NCBI RefSeq assembly: GCF_030704535.1
Contig: NC_081818.1
Coordinates: 27,479,501-27,543,500 of the forward strand
DNA from: Vitis vinifera
Lineage: Eukaryota; Streptophyta; Magnoliopsida; Vitales; Vitaceae
DNA length: 64,000 nt
Reading direction: 5' to 3'
In this document: piece by piece, positions 34,728 to 47,405 of the stretch
Layout of the letters: the number at the start of each line of letters is the position of its first letter
Numbering within the stretch: position 1 is the stretch's first letter
Notes under the pieces: generated by a model
Database searches by the model: none
What the model was told of the DNA's origin: nothing
What the model saw: only the letters and a program-made list of their open reading frames with translations
Made by a program: the position numbers and the translations under genes

Positions 34728-37700
34728 TTAGGATATACGTGTTTCTCCATGGAAAGCTCCCAGTGCAGACTGCGACACAAAACAAGAAAGCCACCAAATA
34801 AGCAGATAAAATTGTGATTATATGACACAATATAAGGGGAGAAGTAAAAGACTGATAGAAGTTTTAAAGTAAATTATAACTCCATAAAGTCTTCTTATAT
34901 TTCTTAATATTCAACTCAAATGTAATGCATTTGAGACCTTAATTGCCAGAAAATAAGTGGAACAAAGTCAGGGAAGATGAAACTTACCATATTAAGAAGC
35001 CGGAGAGCAGCAGGCCTAGTGAATTTCCTGGCAAAAAGGAAGCAGGGGGCCGGTTTCCCTTTGCTAGTGCACCATTCTCTTCGGTATTCAGTTTCATAAT
35101 AGATATTATCAATGTCCTGCAAAATTCATGAAACCGCTCATAATCTATTTCTCAATTGGATCAATTAACTGTTCTCATCAGCTTTTTTTAATTACTCTCA
35201 TGTTTAAACCAATTGCTGAGGAAAGGCAAGTAATACTGATTCCAAGTTTCTGGGTATCTTAGGTTTTTCTAGTTTTGGATGGGAATGCTTCAATATGGGA
35301 AAGCAACTTTTCCATGTGATGCCATTTTCAAGAAGCAGGCTGGACATACCAGCATCATTGAACCCATATGTAATCAATTGAACAACCCAGCAATCTTACA
35401 ATTTCAATGATGCACTGCCTCACCATCAGCAAGAACACATGCCTTTTCCAGTACCACTTGCATTAGTTTCAGAACACAAAGTCAGTGCTTCTGGATTACG
35501 GAATGGATGTGTAGTTATGATTGTAATGCTCCTCATTTTAAATGTTTGCATCAATTTCAATGATGCACAGCCTCACCCATCAGCAAGAACACATTCCTTT
35601 TCTGGTAACACTGGCATTAGTTTCAGAAAACAAAGTCATTGCTTCTGGATGACAGGATGGATGTGTAATATCATTGTGATGCTCCTCATTTTAAATGTTT
35701 GCATGATTGGAAACAGGAAAAGATATCTAACCAGGTATATGGCATCATCAAGACCAAACAAAACAAAGTCAATTCCCCCTATTTTGGAGAACTACCAAAT
35801 TGTCTATGCTCTAAGTATGGTCTTGCAAGAGGTCAGTAGTAGGGGAAGTTCCAGTAAAGACTCCATTCTAACAGCTTTCAGTATGTACTTAGCCAATACC
35901 AAATGCGTCCTTAAAGAATGAACCCAAAGGGAAAGTGAAGAGCCAAAACAGAGAGTGGCTGAAAAGATGGTTTGTGAGCATAGAGCAGAAAAGTACCTTT
36001 ATAGACTGGATAAGCATGGGAGTAGCATCTGAAAACTTGTAAGTAAGAGGATGCCATCCTTTCCGTTCACGATCTTTGGAGGATGAAAGATCCCATGAAG
36101 AATGAGTCAGTGATCTGCGAGTGATTTCCTCCTCAAAGCCTTCTTGCTGGATTTTGAAATGCAGAGGCTTAAGAAAGACCAATGAAACTAATAATATTGC
36201 TAGAAACAGACCAAAGAATTGATATAAACAACGTTTCTATCATAAAATGGAACCGTTATTTTTTTTGGATCAATTTTTATTTCCAATTGAATACCTTAAG
36301 AATGCCTTTTCTTTCATTACTTCTTTAACAACCAGAAAACCTTGAAGCAACTTGACTTAACTCGAGTGGCTGCATTTTAAGGTACAGATGCAACATATCT
36401 GCTTATTCCATGCTTAATAGTTACTCAAGGAGAATTGCCATAGAATTAGCAGCTGGTTCACCTACCACTAGTAATGACAATAAAGAAAATAACCTAGTAG
36501 AATTGTATTATGACCACTTTGACAGGCTTGCTATTACTATTACCAGAAGTAATAATTTTATTTTTATGTACACATTTAAAATTCAATACAGTTTAAGAGC
36601 TGAAATATTAGCCTACACCAACAGTATATAGGAATCTGACACATTTTCAATGAAGCTGTTACAGTGTATAAGTAAATCTAACACCCTGTTCTGGCTTTAA
36701 ACGCCATGATACTAAACATGACAGGATTGGTACACCAAGAAAATTCCCCTTTGGGAGCAAAAGTAAAAGTAATATCTGCTAGTATTGTTACTGTCAATAT
36801 TGTTTGGCTTTAGGAGCATCCAGGTTTGATTCCATGTAACAACCAAAAAAACTATGGGGTTTTGTCCTTAAAAGGCATTTCCATTTTATCATTTTCCAAA
36901 AAAATAAAAAATCCATTGCAGAATTGAAAAAAAAATATTTAGCCAGTATAAGAAGGCCCCCCTTGCCTCCAAAGAAACAAAAGTTCTGGGCCTGAGGCAT
37001 TGATGGTAGCAGTTCAAACTTCAAAGTTTAACACCAAGACACCCAACATGAAAGCATTACCAGAGGAACACTCAGAAAAGATCATGCAACAAGTAGTTGT
37101 GGAATATGTGGTAATCTACCCATTAAAACACGAAACCAAATTAACAAGGTTAGAGATAAATTTAATAAATGATTGGACACAATATTCTCCAAATGACAAA
37201 GCAATATTCATAGATCACAGAAACATATTCATTTTGATGATAAAAAAGGAATGTTTCTCAATGTCCAATTCTCTTGGGTCTAAAATCCAGATGGTATTTG
37301 ACCTACTGGAACAATAAAAGGAATCAAAAATGGGGCTCAAAATACTTGAATAAGAAAAAAAAAAACTTACAGCAAGTAATGTCTGAACATAATGTTCATC
37401 TGGTATGCAATTATGCTCCTTGGATGCATCGGCAGGCTGCACATGTCCAAAATTTAGTTATACAAATTTAAAAATTTCATCCATGAAACCATTTCCAAAT
37501 GACTATTTCATTCATGAATTCCATTTGTGATTTACTTCAAAAGTTGGACAATCTATACGTAATACAATCTGAGCAACAAGCTGAGATAGTACAATCTATA
37601 TGTAACCACATTGTAATAATAGGTATGACTATGTTTTATCAGCAAAGCTGATGCAGTAATGTAGAAGTTGAAGAAAAAGAGTTCTTACGAGGGGATGATC

Positions 37701-40700
37701 CCGCCAAAATTCAGGTAGTGACTTCCTCTGCAAATTATTGAAAGTTGAAAGGGTAAGATGACAAAACATCACAGGCCAGGAAATTATAAAACATTAAGAG
37801 TACAAATATAATGAAAGAAAACCCAACAACTAAGTTGTTCTAAAACAACTGGAGTACTAAGACAAAGCTACCCTGTACTTCAGAGCACATATCTTCCTGT
37901 TTCTTGATTTCCGTGCACCTAGTTTTCAAGCTTTTTATTCTTAATCTTAAGAGTCAGATGAAAGTCCTAGAAGGGAAATTTCATGTCTAACAGTATTACA
38001 AAGACACACAAACATAAATAAATAAATAGAAATAAAACCTTGGTATCAAGTTTGGAACTGAATTTGCAATTACCATTAATTGCAACACTTATAATAAAAC
38101 ATGGGTATAAAGATAATGCAGATAAACTCAGCCTAAGCAGCTGCCATGTTATTTATACTGCCCTTCCTATCGAAAAAGAAACTGCAATCTCCTTGCAATA
38201 GAACATCCGTATAACAGTTTTATGATCACTTACCTTGCAATGCTGCTGAAACATAGGGAAGACAGTATCATCTTCCACTACAATCTGTGCATGCTTTCTG
38301 GTCAGAACAACCCACTGTGGGAACAAAGCAAAATACGGAGTTAAGACATACAGAATCTATGATAACATTGTGGGTGTTGTGAGTCTTGTGACAAACGTTA
38401 GGGAAGTAATGAAATCAACGTATTGAACAACTACCTGAGATCCTTTCCTCCAGTTGTGAACAGGAATAACAGGATCCATTTTTGGATTGTAGCGGCCCTC
38501 TTTTGTATCTGCAAAACTGCTTCCAGAGAAGCAGTAAATTGAAAATTGCTATTACTAAAACACGTTGACCACCATAAAACATGTAAAGTTTCAACAATGC
38601 ATGACACCTATTTCAAAATATTCTGATGGAAATTGGATAAACTATTTGAAGGTAAAAGTTGACGCCTAGAAAAGCACAGAAAAAAGACTGCAATTTTTTA
38701 TTTTTTTAAATGATCTGGGACTCAAAAGATGGAAGGCTGTGAATGCAACTCAATCAAATGGGAAGGAAAATTTTATACAAAAAGACGAGAGAAAATTTCC
38801 AGAAATTGATCTGGTGATCATTGACATCAAACAAAGTCTATAACATAAGAGGTAGGAGAGCAGCCTTGCAATTCTCCTTAGTTTGTTTTATTCAGCATCG
38901 ATCCAAAGAAAAGTGATCTTTCTAACAAAATGAATTTGATGTTGAGTTGATTTTGGTCACTTTTGGATTCATAAATAAGAAATTAATGTACCAAAAGATA
39001 ACTATCTTTCACTTATTAGATACTATTCTAGAATTTATTCAACAAACCTAACCACCAATATGGTGCCCAAGAAGACAAAAGTAACAAGTGGAAATCCCAC
39101 AGTGACTAATAGAATGCTCTGACATTGATCACCTTTATAGATGCTTTGGAAAATGAAACCTCTATTCCCAAGATGACATGGCAATTGCTCCCTTCTAAAG
39201 AATAGATGAAGAGATATGCTTTAGGAGTTGAGAGGGAGCAAAATCAGTTTCAGATTGGAATTTTCAACATGAGACTGGACCAAATTGCATGTAAAACATA
39301 GCCAAGACAGGCCAAGGATGCTGTAGGTGAATTGTTTCCTCAGTTTTACTGTGAATAGTCCAAGTTGAAGTTGCTACTGGGGCAAGGGAACATCCAAAAA
39401 CAACATGGTTGAGATTGTAACTTCTTGAGAAAAGTAGAAGATATGGCTCTGAGGATACATGTAGCCCACCCAAAATACTTGGAATTTCTTCTTCTTCTTT
39501 TTATTTTTTTTTATTTTTATTTTTATTATAATTTGCTTGAGTTATATACATGACAATATGTCAAGCCATATAGAGCTTTTAACTTGATTGCATAATTTAC
39601 AATTTCTTGGCCCTTTAATAATACCAGAGAAGGACCAATCTGATCAACGACCAAGAAAGATATATATTCATTCAAAGGATAAACATGTTGATCAACCCAC
39701 TCACCTGTCTACAAAGCTAGTTGATGTTGACATGATATAGTCATAGATGTAGCTAAAGTTGTACAGAGGTATACAGCTGAGAAGCGATCAATAGATGAAA
39801 AACCGTTAGATAATAGGATTAAGCAATGTAGAAACTCTATTGTGCTGTTAATACCATGAACTGAACGAGCATCCCTTGACGAATGAAATATAATATCATA
39901 ATCAAACTAGGTTTTTCCTTCATCACAATTCCCTCATTAAAGTACAGAAAAACATGCATGAATAGAAATTAAGCAAAGCTTCATGAGATAAAACCTCACC
40001 TGTCAGAGAGGAAAACGAATCTTTCATTTAAAGGATCCAAAAGAGCACTCCTAAGCAGAATACGTTCTGCCTGGATCATGCTTGCTTCTCCCCAATCTAC
40101 CTGGAATAGAAGCACATGTGCAAAATACTATCAAGCCAACAAAAGTCCACCAAGTAAAAAAAATTAAATGTTGGTCCTAATTTTTTTAAAACAATCAAGT
40201 CAACATGCAAACTTGTATTTAATAGATCAAGTTCATAAAAGTCAAAGTTTAAAACAACTTGGATAATAAATTAAAAATCTGATGGAACTATGCAAATCGA
40301 GCACTCTGTTAGAACCATAGAAAAACATGCAAGATGCCGGGATGAACTAATGATCAAATGGTCATGCTAAAGAAGACAAATTTGCCAAAATCAAATGATA
40401 GAAAACCAGTTTATGAATTTTTATTTCATGTGGGGGCAGATCTGTTGGGTTTTGGTTGACCAGGAGTGTTTCTATACTACATTCAAATTTTTTTATCCAA
40501 ATCTCAGTTTATTATGTCCCTTGGAGCATGGTTTAAATCATGTCATCTACAACAGTCACCAAGCCATCAAATGGTGTAAAGCCACTCTCACAGTCTCAGT
40601 ATGATGTTTTAAGCAACCATACTAAGGCAATTCAAGCAAAAGGCAACTAAAATGTCAGTTTTAAAATGCAAGTTTTGATAAGAACTATATACCTTCATTT

Positions 40701-42998
40701 TATAAGGTAAATCATACAGGATAAAAAATTAGTCAACTTTTGTCTCCTAATGAAGCATATCAACCTCTAAGCTTGAAACTTGCTTGTCAGCTTAAACTGT
40801 AAAAGAATTCAGAACCTTTTTCGGCTGATTAAACATGAGAGTTACAGGGAAGGTTATTTTATAATATAAGTGACATAAAAATCACCAATTCCCTAATGTA
40901 ATATTTCAACCTCTAACCTAGCAGCTTGTTGTTTGACTTGCAGTATAAACTAGAAAAAAATTCAGACCCCTTTTGGACTGTTCAGATCTCAGGTAACACA
41001 ATGGGTGTGGCTCCATGCATGCACATGGAAAAAAAGGGAGGTCTCAGTTTCAAATTTTCAACTTTTGCATATGAGAAATGTAGAATGCCTCTAGCATTGA
41101 GGAGTGAAAGTACTTTCAGGATCTTGTAGTAACCTTTTTTCTACCCAAAAAGAAATGTTTTATGTTAATTACCTAATTGGACACAGCAAAACATTTAAAC
41201 ATCTTCAGCAAAGCAGTTTTACATGCATTTCAAATATAAATAACAAATCAAATATGAACATTGCTTTGACAAAAAACTGCATCTAGATTTCAAAGTAACT
41301 GCCTTGTATTTTCAATTCAGATCCCAGAGGAAGAGCAACCTGTATGCTATCATTAAGTTGCCGATTCAAAAAATAGACTGATCTTGTTGTAGCTTTGTTG
41401 AGTAGAAACCCAGGCCTAGAGTGAACAAAAATTGAAAATTTATTCTCCTTCTCATCCTGCAAAACAACAGAAATGCTTCTTCAATGCAAATGTAAAAGTT
41501 CTACAATGTACAAACAGTTGGACTTGAATATCATGAACCATGAAAATTGTTGTATGTAGTGCTCATACTCAGAATAGCAGGACAGAATCACTTCTTTCTT
41601 TGACACTGGACCACATACATTCCCAAAAGCCTAAGCTAATGGGAGATAGAGGTAGCTCCACATATAAGGCCCAATCAAGGTTGGTAATCAGCTGATGTGT
41701 GACATTGGACTTTAGTCCATCCCATGTCATTATTATCATCGAGGAATGTGTTAACTACACAGACATGAGGTTGTTCCACCTTTTCCACACAACCAGGAAG
41801 GCTAATCTGTCAACCTACCTTTTCAGGGAAGTGGCATAAAAATGTGCTTATGAGATCAAACAGTAGAGGATTTTAAAGCTGAAGCTGTTATCTCCTTAAA
41901 GATGAGAGTCTTCATGAAAGATAAAACTCCTAAGCTTGCAGTGAATAGTGCAGGATGCCAACTGAATTAGAGCTCAGTGATATTCTCCCTTTTGTATGAA
42001 GTAATAGAATCTCATTGAGTAATTAAAAAAAGAAGAAGAAGAAAGAATTCCTCCTCACCTTTAAATCTCAATAGATAGTATATACACGCACACATAATCA
42101 ACACTGTTGGATGTGAAACCCATCATCAATGAATGTTAGATTTGATAACCCATCATCGATGAGCAACACCTACTGTTTCCTCCCTCTCAAAAATGAAGAA
42201 GCATGAAAATGAAATGAGGTATGGTGAATATATTTGTGAATTGCTTGTGCTTGATACCAATTGGTGATACATTGCATTTGGGCCATCAAATTTGAATAAT
42301 TGTCACTGATTGGGAATTACTGCATGATTTGGCACAAATCTTATCACAAAATTTAATCGTTTCAAATTTATTTGCTAGTAATACCATGCAGAGTCACTAC
42401 TTCAACCAAAAAAAGACCCACCCACCGTTGCAAATGGACAAAAAGTGGTTAATAACAAAAGCACAATGTGACAGACGCTAACAAACCAATCTAGCCATTA
42501 GGCAGCTAAGCAGTTTACAAACGAAAAATAAAAATAAACACAAATAATATCCGCTATAAAATCTGTAGTTTGTATACAGATTTCTAATAAGGCCAGTATA
42601 ATGTATTATATTTCTCAGATGCAAAACTAAAATTTAATAACTACAAGATATAATTAAAAGGAAAAGATGTAGAACAAACAATTTCCAACAAACAGTAAGG
42701 ATTAAAAAATTGTTATAAATTAAAAAAGAAAAAAGAAAAAAAAAAAGAAAAAAAAAAGAAAAGAAAAACGTACCCGAAAAAATGCATCCCAGACCACGTC
42801 CAGAGGAAGCCGATTCCGAGCTATAAAGAGAAATGCAATTTTCGGCCTTTGCAGAAACGGAGAAGGCATGGACGCAAACATCCTTATTCGACTGTATTGT
42901 GTTTGCAGCAACACTAAGCTTCCAAAACAAAATCCTAGCAGAAGCATAGCAAAGAGGTTTCTCTTCCATTTGTATTGAGATTTCTGCTTCCGCTTCAT
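34728..42998 (-). CDS. Core-2/I-branching-type glycosyltransferase (GT14-like)
   Basis: Eleven exons read on the minus strand: 42998-42774, 41456-41340, 40100-40000, 39776-39705, 38516-38435, 38314-38234, 37727-37689, 37436-37371, 36146-35997, 35116-34988 and 34769-34728. All have GT-AG borders and consistent phases, giving 367 residues. It is a type II membrane protein: a basic N-terminus (MKRKQKSQYKWKR), then a membrane anchor at about 14-32 (NLFAMLLLGFCFGSLVLL), then the luminal Branch domain. Family signatures are PKIAFLFIARNRLPLD, WDAFF, FSIFVHSRPGF, VDWGEASMI, ERFVFLSDSCIPLYNF, HNWRKGSQW, DEHYVQTLL and CFLFARKF. It probably acts in the Golgi on cell-wall or glycoprotein glycans; the plant subfamily's donor and acceptor are poorly defined. 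The last 14-codon exon is the least certain join. Confidence 0.9.
35401..35706. repeat. Tandem duplication, 153-bp unit, inside a glycosyltransferase intron
   Basis: Units begin at 35401 and 35554 with atttcaatgatgcac and both end with ctcctcattttaaatgtttgca. They share more than ten ordered blocks with scattered changes. A plus-strand ORF of 160 codons across it is a product of the repeat and is not coding. Confidence 0.9.
39489..39532. repeat. T-rich low-complexity tract
   Basis: A run of cttcttctt followed by tttttattttt repeats in an intron of the glycosyltransferase gene. Confidence 0.85.
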
Positions 42999-43700
42999 TT
43001 AATACCAACTTCAGTTAAAGTTTGCAACCATTTCCTCCCAACTAACACGAAGACAGATGCAACGGAAACTTAGGGTTCTTGTTCACCCATCTGTGTCCAA
43101 AATAATTCCAAAATTGCACCAGTATTGATTATAAAAGCTTCAACTCCACCGGAAGCATAAAAACAAAACAAATCACAGAAAGCTTCAAGCTTCCTGTCTT
43201 GATCTTCTCGCCACCGACATTCACTCCATCAAACTCTCCCTAAAACTCTCTGTCTCCCTCTCCAATTCCTTTCTCTATCTCTCCCACACCAAGATGTAGC
43301 TGAAGCCGCAATTCATTGATGACGCTGACGCTGCGATTCATCCATGAAGTTGAAATTCAAATTCATCGATTCTCGCTCACAAACGAAGCAGATCCACTGA
43401 ATGTGGAAACTAGCATCCAAATCATCAATCATAAGCCATTGAAATTTCCGCGGATTCGAATAGAAATCGCATGAAAACCGAGAAAAGACAGCGGCAGAGA
43501 AAACCGAGAATCTCGTGATGGAATGAGGAGGAATTCGAGCGAGGCCCGTTCGAGAGTCCCGTGGATTTCAATCGAATCTCTTGAGAGAAGACCGAAGGAA
43601 GACAGTGAAAGTCGGTTGGCTTGGGGAGTGAGCCACCGTTGGGTGCCGTAAAGTCGTAGGTGGAGGTGAGTTGCGTGAGCTGCAGGAGATCACGCCCTCT
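42999..43700 (-). promoter_or_regulatory. 5'UTR and promoter region of the glycosyltransferase gene
   Basis: The region upstream of the ATG at 42998 is GC-richer than its surroundings and has a CT/GA-rich block at 43195-43300, as plant 5'UTRs often do. No clear TATA box was seen. Short ATG-initiated ORFs on the minus strand exist but I cannot tell whether they are transcribed. Confidence 0.45.
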
Positions 43701-44289
43701 TTTAATGATTGGAGGAATGGAGATGCCTTAATATCACCCCTCCTCAACACCTCAAATTACTAAGTTTGCCATTCCTTTATCTTTTCCAAATTTAATGGAC
43801 TTCATTCATCAGTTCAGTTGCTTCTAACATGACTCCTAAGTCCTAAAGAAGCTCACAATAACTCTTTTTCGTACCCAAAAAAATCAATCACCCAAGCCCT
43901 GGTGGAAAAGCAAATTCCAAAATCTTTGCATTTAGTAGTCTATTTTATTACATTTCTAAATTCAGTTACTTTGAATGAAAGGGCATTATTTATTAATGAG
44001 AATTAATATTGGTCCCACCAAACTTCCCTACGTGGCATCCATTCAAACATGTTATATAAATACCTTTTCCCCTAAACCACCTTCTCTTCCACTTTTGCTC
44101 TCTTCTTTTTGAAAAAAAAAAATCAAAACTCATACCCCATTGCTTCTACTTATCCATTAATTTTTTCCTACAAAATTAAAATCCTAAAGGAGAAAAAATA
44201 GTTTTGGCTCTACTTCATTTTTAATTTTTTTCCTTTTCCTCCCTTCTTAAGTGAGAAAATGATAGACCAAGAAAGAAAAATACACTAAA

Positions 44290-44532
44290 AATATATTTGA
44301 CATTGATTTTACGAAACATTTTTAGTATTTTTAATATTTAAAAAATAACAATTTTCAAGTATTAGAAATGTTACAAACGTTGTTCACAATCAGTATCGAA
44401 TGAATTCTAAGATTCCGTTTGATATTAATTTTAGAAAGTGTTTTTAATTTTTTTAATATTTTAAATTTTTTATCTTTTAAGTATTAGAAAGTCTAAAAAA
44501 CGTTTTCTAAAATCGCCGTCAAACACACTCTA
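44290..44532. mobile_element. Pair of MITE-like fold-back elements
   Basis: Two adjacent units (about 44290-44400 and 44408-44532) each begin with tttgacattgatttta / tttgatattaatttta-like ends and finish with inverted equivalents (caaacacactcta). The internal sequence is palindromic AT. Confidence 0.55.
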
Positions 44533-45150
44533 ATTTTGTCATTTTGCTATTTCTTCCTTCTACCAAAAACATGGGAAAATAACATTGCCCTAATCATTAC
44601 TAAGATAATCCAATTAATAAAAGCTTCTTCCTATAAAAAGAATGTTGAATTCATGGAACTGCCTTATAGAGGGAGGTCATGGTTTTTACAAATCAAGGTT
44701 TATTTAGGCATGCAGTGCATTAATGTTGTGAGTTTACACACTAAATTGCTTCATTTGGGGGCTCCAAATTCAACAAAATGAGTAAGGGTAGTAACGCCTA
44801 ATGCTCTTTATTTTTGTTGGTTTTTCATTTCCATTTGGTTGTTGCGGGATTGTTGTGTTGGAGTGGTGTGGGATTAAAGTAATAATAGTCAATAAATGAT
44901 GATGGGTGTTGTTGAGAGGTACATAACAACAGCCTGCCTCATTTCCTAGCGTGAAGCCTTGATTAGAAGCATACTCATTTAGGTAGTTGTGGAATTTTCA
45001 AGTGGAAGAATGCAGCCACCAACTAGGGTAGTCAGCTAAGGAACCCCAATGGGTCCATCATATACAACAATTCTGTCAACGTCTTGTTGGTGAATGCTTC
45101 CCCCACTCCAATTTAACGGACGCATAATATAATGCATGATACTACAATAC

Positions 45151-45230
45151 ATTTTAAGCGTTAGTGAATGCTGTCGTGTAGGATCTTGTTATTTTAAGCG
45201 TTAGTGAATGCTGTCGTGTAGGATCTTGTT
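45151..45230. repeat. Perfect 40-bp tandem duplication
   Basis: Positions 45151-45190 and 45191-45230 are identical, each starting attttaagcg and ending ggatcttgtt. No mismatches, so it is recent, or a collapsed or assembly artefact. Confidence 0.97.
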
Positions 45231-45244
45231 ATATAATCGAAGTT

Positions 45245-45352
45245 TAGAGTGTGTTTGGTAATAATTTTTTAAAATATTTTTAAAAAATTTATTTTTTAAG
45301 TGGTATAAATGATAGAAACACATTTTAAAACTACTGTCAAACGTACTCTTAG
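45245..45352. mobile_element. Short MITE, about 108 bp
   Basis: The left end agagtgtgtttggtaata and the reverse complement of the right end agagtacgtttgacagta form imperfect terminal inverted repeats around an AT-rich core. Confidence 0.6.
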
Positions 45353-45391
45353 TATTATTATAATATTTTTAGTCTCTTATATTTTTGTTAG

Positions 45392-46440
45392 TATAGATTT
45401 CTCAAATTTTACGGGCTAATTTAGGTAAAGGTGTTTGGAACTTTTAGCGTGAAATTGATTACCTTTATTCCTTTAACATTCTCTTTTAACATAAGAAATG
45501 TGATAAATAAAAACAATGCAAAGAGAATAAAGATTTTTACGTGAAATATCACCCGCATAATCTCTTGTAAACTATGCAGATGAAAAAAACCATAAAATAA
45601 GAAATATTTAATCATAAATCCATTAGTCAAAAGAAAATTATAGGATACAAATACCTAATAGATTCAAACTCAAATTTCCCAAACAAAATCAATTAAAATA
45701 CATAAATAAAAATATTTAAGGATATTGAGGTCCTTGCACGAGCGCTTGAGTGCCCTTATGAGCGGTTGAGCGCTCTCCAACATTTGAGTGCTTTCCTCGA
45801 CACTTTAAAACATTTTTATCTCAGTTTCAAAGCATTTAAAAAAAAATACTCTGATACCAATTGAAAATTTATAGGTTTAGGGAATACGTGTTTAAAACTT
45901 TTTAGTCCAAAATTGATTATTTTTATTCCTTTTAACATTCTCTTTGATGTAGGAAATATAATCAATAAAAACAATACAAATGACACACAATTTTTACATG
46001 AAAAATCGCTTGCACAGTCTCTCAAATGCTGTGTGAATATAAAAACCATAAGATCATAGATTTCTAATCAACAAAAGAACAGTACACAAGTTTATCCAAC
46101 GATTATCCTTAAATCTTACTCCCCAACACCAACACTAAACTTCACATCCGTCACATGTGCATTCAATGAATCTTACCTTAACACTTGAAGGGGTTGAGGG
46201 GATGAAGATCTCCTTCTTAACTCGACGAATGCAATGATAAATGTTTTTGAAAGCTTCAAAAATAGGAAGATAAATTATGTATTTCTTTTTTCATTATTTG
46301 CACTAGAAGCTCAAATATCGGATTTTCAAAATAAAATCAATTAAAATATAGAAAAAAAATATTCGCAAATATTGAAATCTCTACCCAAGTGCTTGATACC
46401 CTTAGGAGTGGAGTTTAAAAACATAAGGTCCATGCTATAC
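45392..46440 (-). mobile_element. Degraded LTR-retroelement remnant with tRNA-Met-type primer site
   Basis: Two diverged direct repeats, about 45392-45830 and 45862-46440, share ordered blocks (ttgattacctttattcctttaacattctctt, ataaaaacaat, tttttac-tgaaa, aaaatcaattaaaata). Between them, 45850-45861 reads on the minus strand TTGGTATCAGAG, the initiator tRNA-Met-type primer-binding site of Copia elements, directly next to a repeat ending in CA. Almost all internal sequence is gone. Confidence 0.5.
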
Positions 46441-47339
46441 CTTAATAATATCCAATTTGCCTTTCTTAGACCTTTTTAAACTTCCACGTGTTATTCTAGT
46501 TGATTACAAAACAATTTTAAATCTTCAATTAAGAGTAAGAAAATGTAGAAAAATCCTAACCCATAATGTTTAAAACAAAACTGTCAACATTAAAATAAGT
46601 ATACCAACATTTTCATTAGAAATATATTTTTTAAAATTACTATTTATTGAATTTTTCTTTTGTTTTCTATTTCGAATATTAGAAAATAGAAGTAATTTCT
46701 ATTTCTTAAGGGTTTATGTAGGTAATTAATTGTATCAGCTTTGACTTCTATTACTTTCTATTATTAATTAAATTAGTTTTTGAGTTTCAAATTATTTTTA
46801 AAAATTAATCAACTTTATTTATGAAGTACCAAATGATTTAAAATCTATTTATCTAATAAAAAAATTAGAAAAGTCAAAGAAAATTTAATAAGCACCTATA
46901 ATTTTTTTTAAAAAGCCACATTTCCATATTTTTGGTATCAATACTAAATGGGTGAGAGAGAATGACAAAAAAAAAATTATATTCTACCTTATTTTTTTAT
47001 TGTATCAATACTAAACTTTTCTCTATTTTTCTTTATTTATGAAAACTATTTTCAAAGAACAACCATCAAACACTAATATAAAGTTTTAAAAAGAGTTTTC
47101 TTTTTTTTTTTTTTTAACAAGAAAAAACAAAAAAACTATTTTTTATTTATCTTATATGTGTAAAGCAAGAATTTGACTATGTTACAAAAAAAATGCCATT
47201 AATAGTACGAAATTGTTCAAGATGTATAAAATACAATTTAATAAGAAAATAATGATCAAAGTGAAAAAAATGATTATCATTTATTAATAACTCACATTAT
47301 TTATATTAAAACTAAAATATTGTATTTTTATTATATTTG

Positions 47340-47405
47340 TATATATTTGTATATATATATATATATATATATATTTATTTATTTTTATTTATTATTATTA
47401 TTATT
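47340..47405. repeat. Compound (TA)n-(TTTA)n-(TTA)n microsatellite
   Basis: A (TA) run at about 47350-47374 passes into atttatttatttttattt and then attattattatta. Confidence 0.95.

Noticed and set aside
35439-35921. 160-codon plus-strand ORF
   Set aside because: It is built on a 153-bp tandem duplication inside an intron of the glycosyltransferase gene, with low-information composition and no family resemblance.
42240-42265. tgataccaattgg as an LTR primer-binding site
   Set aside because: There is no flanking direct repeat and no TG...CA boundary; isolated chance match within an intron.
43568-43750. 60-codon minus-strand ORF upstream of the glycosyltransferase gene, as an upstream ORF
   Set aside because: The transcription start is unknown, so it may not even be in the mRNA.
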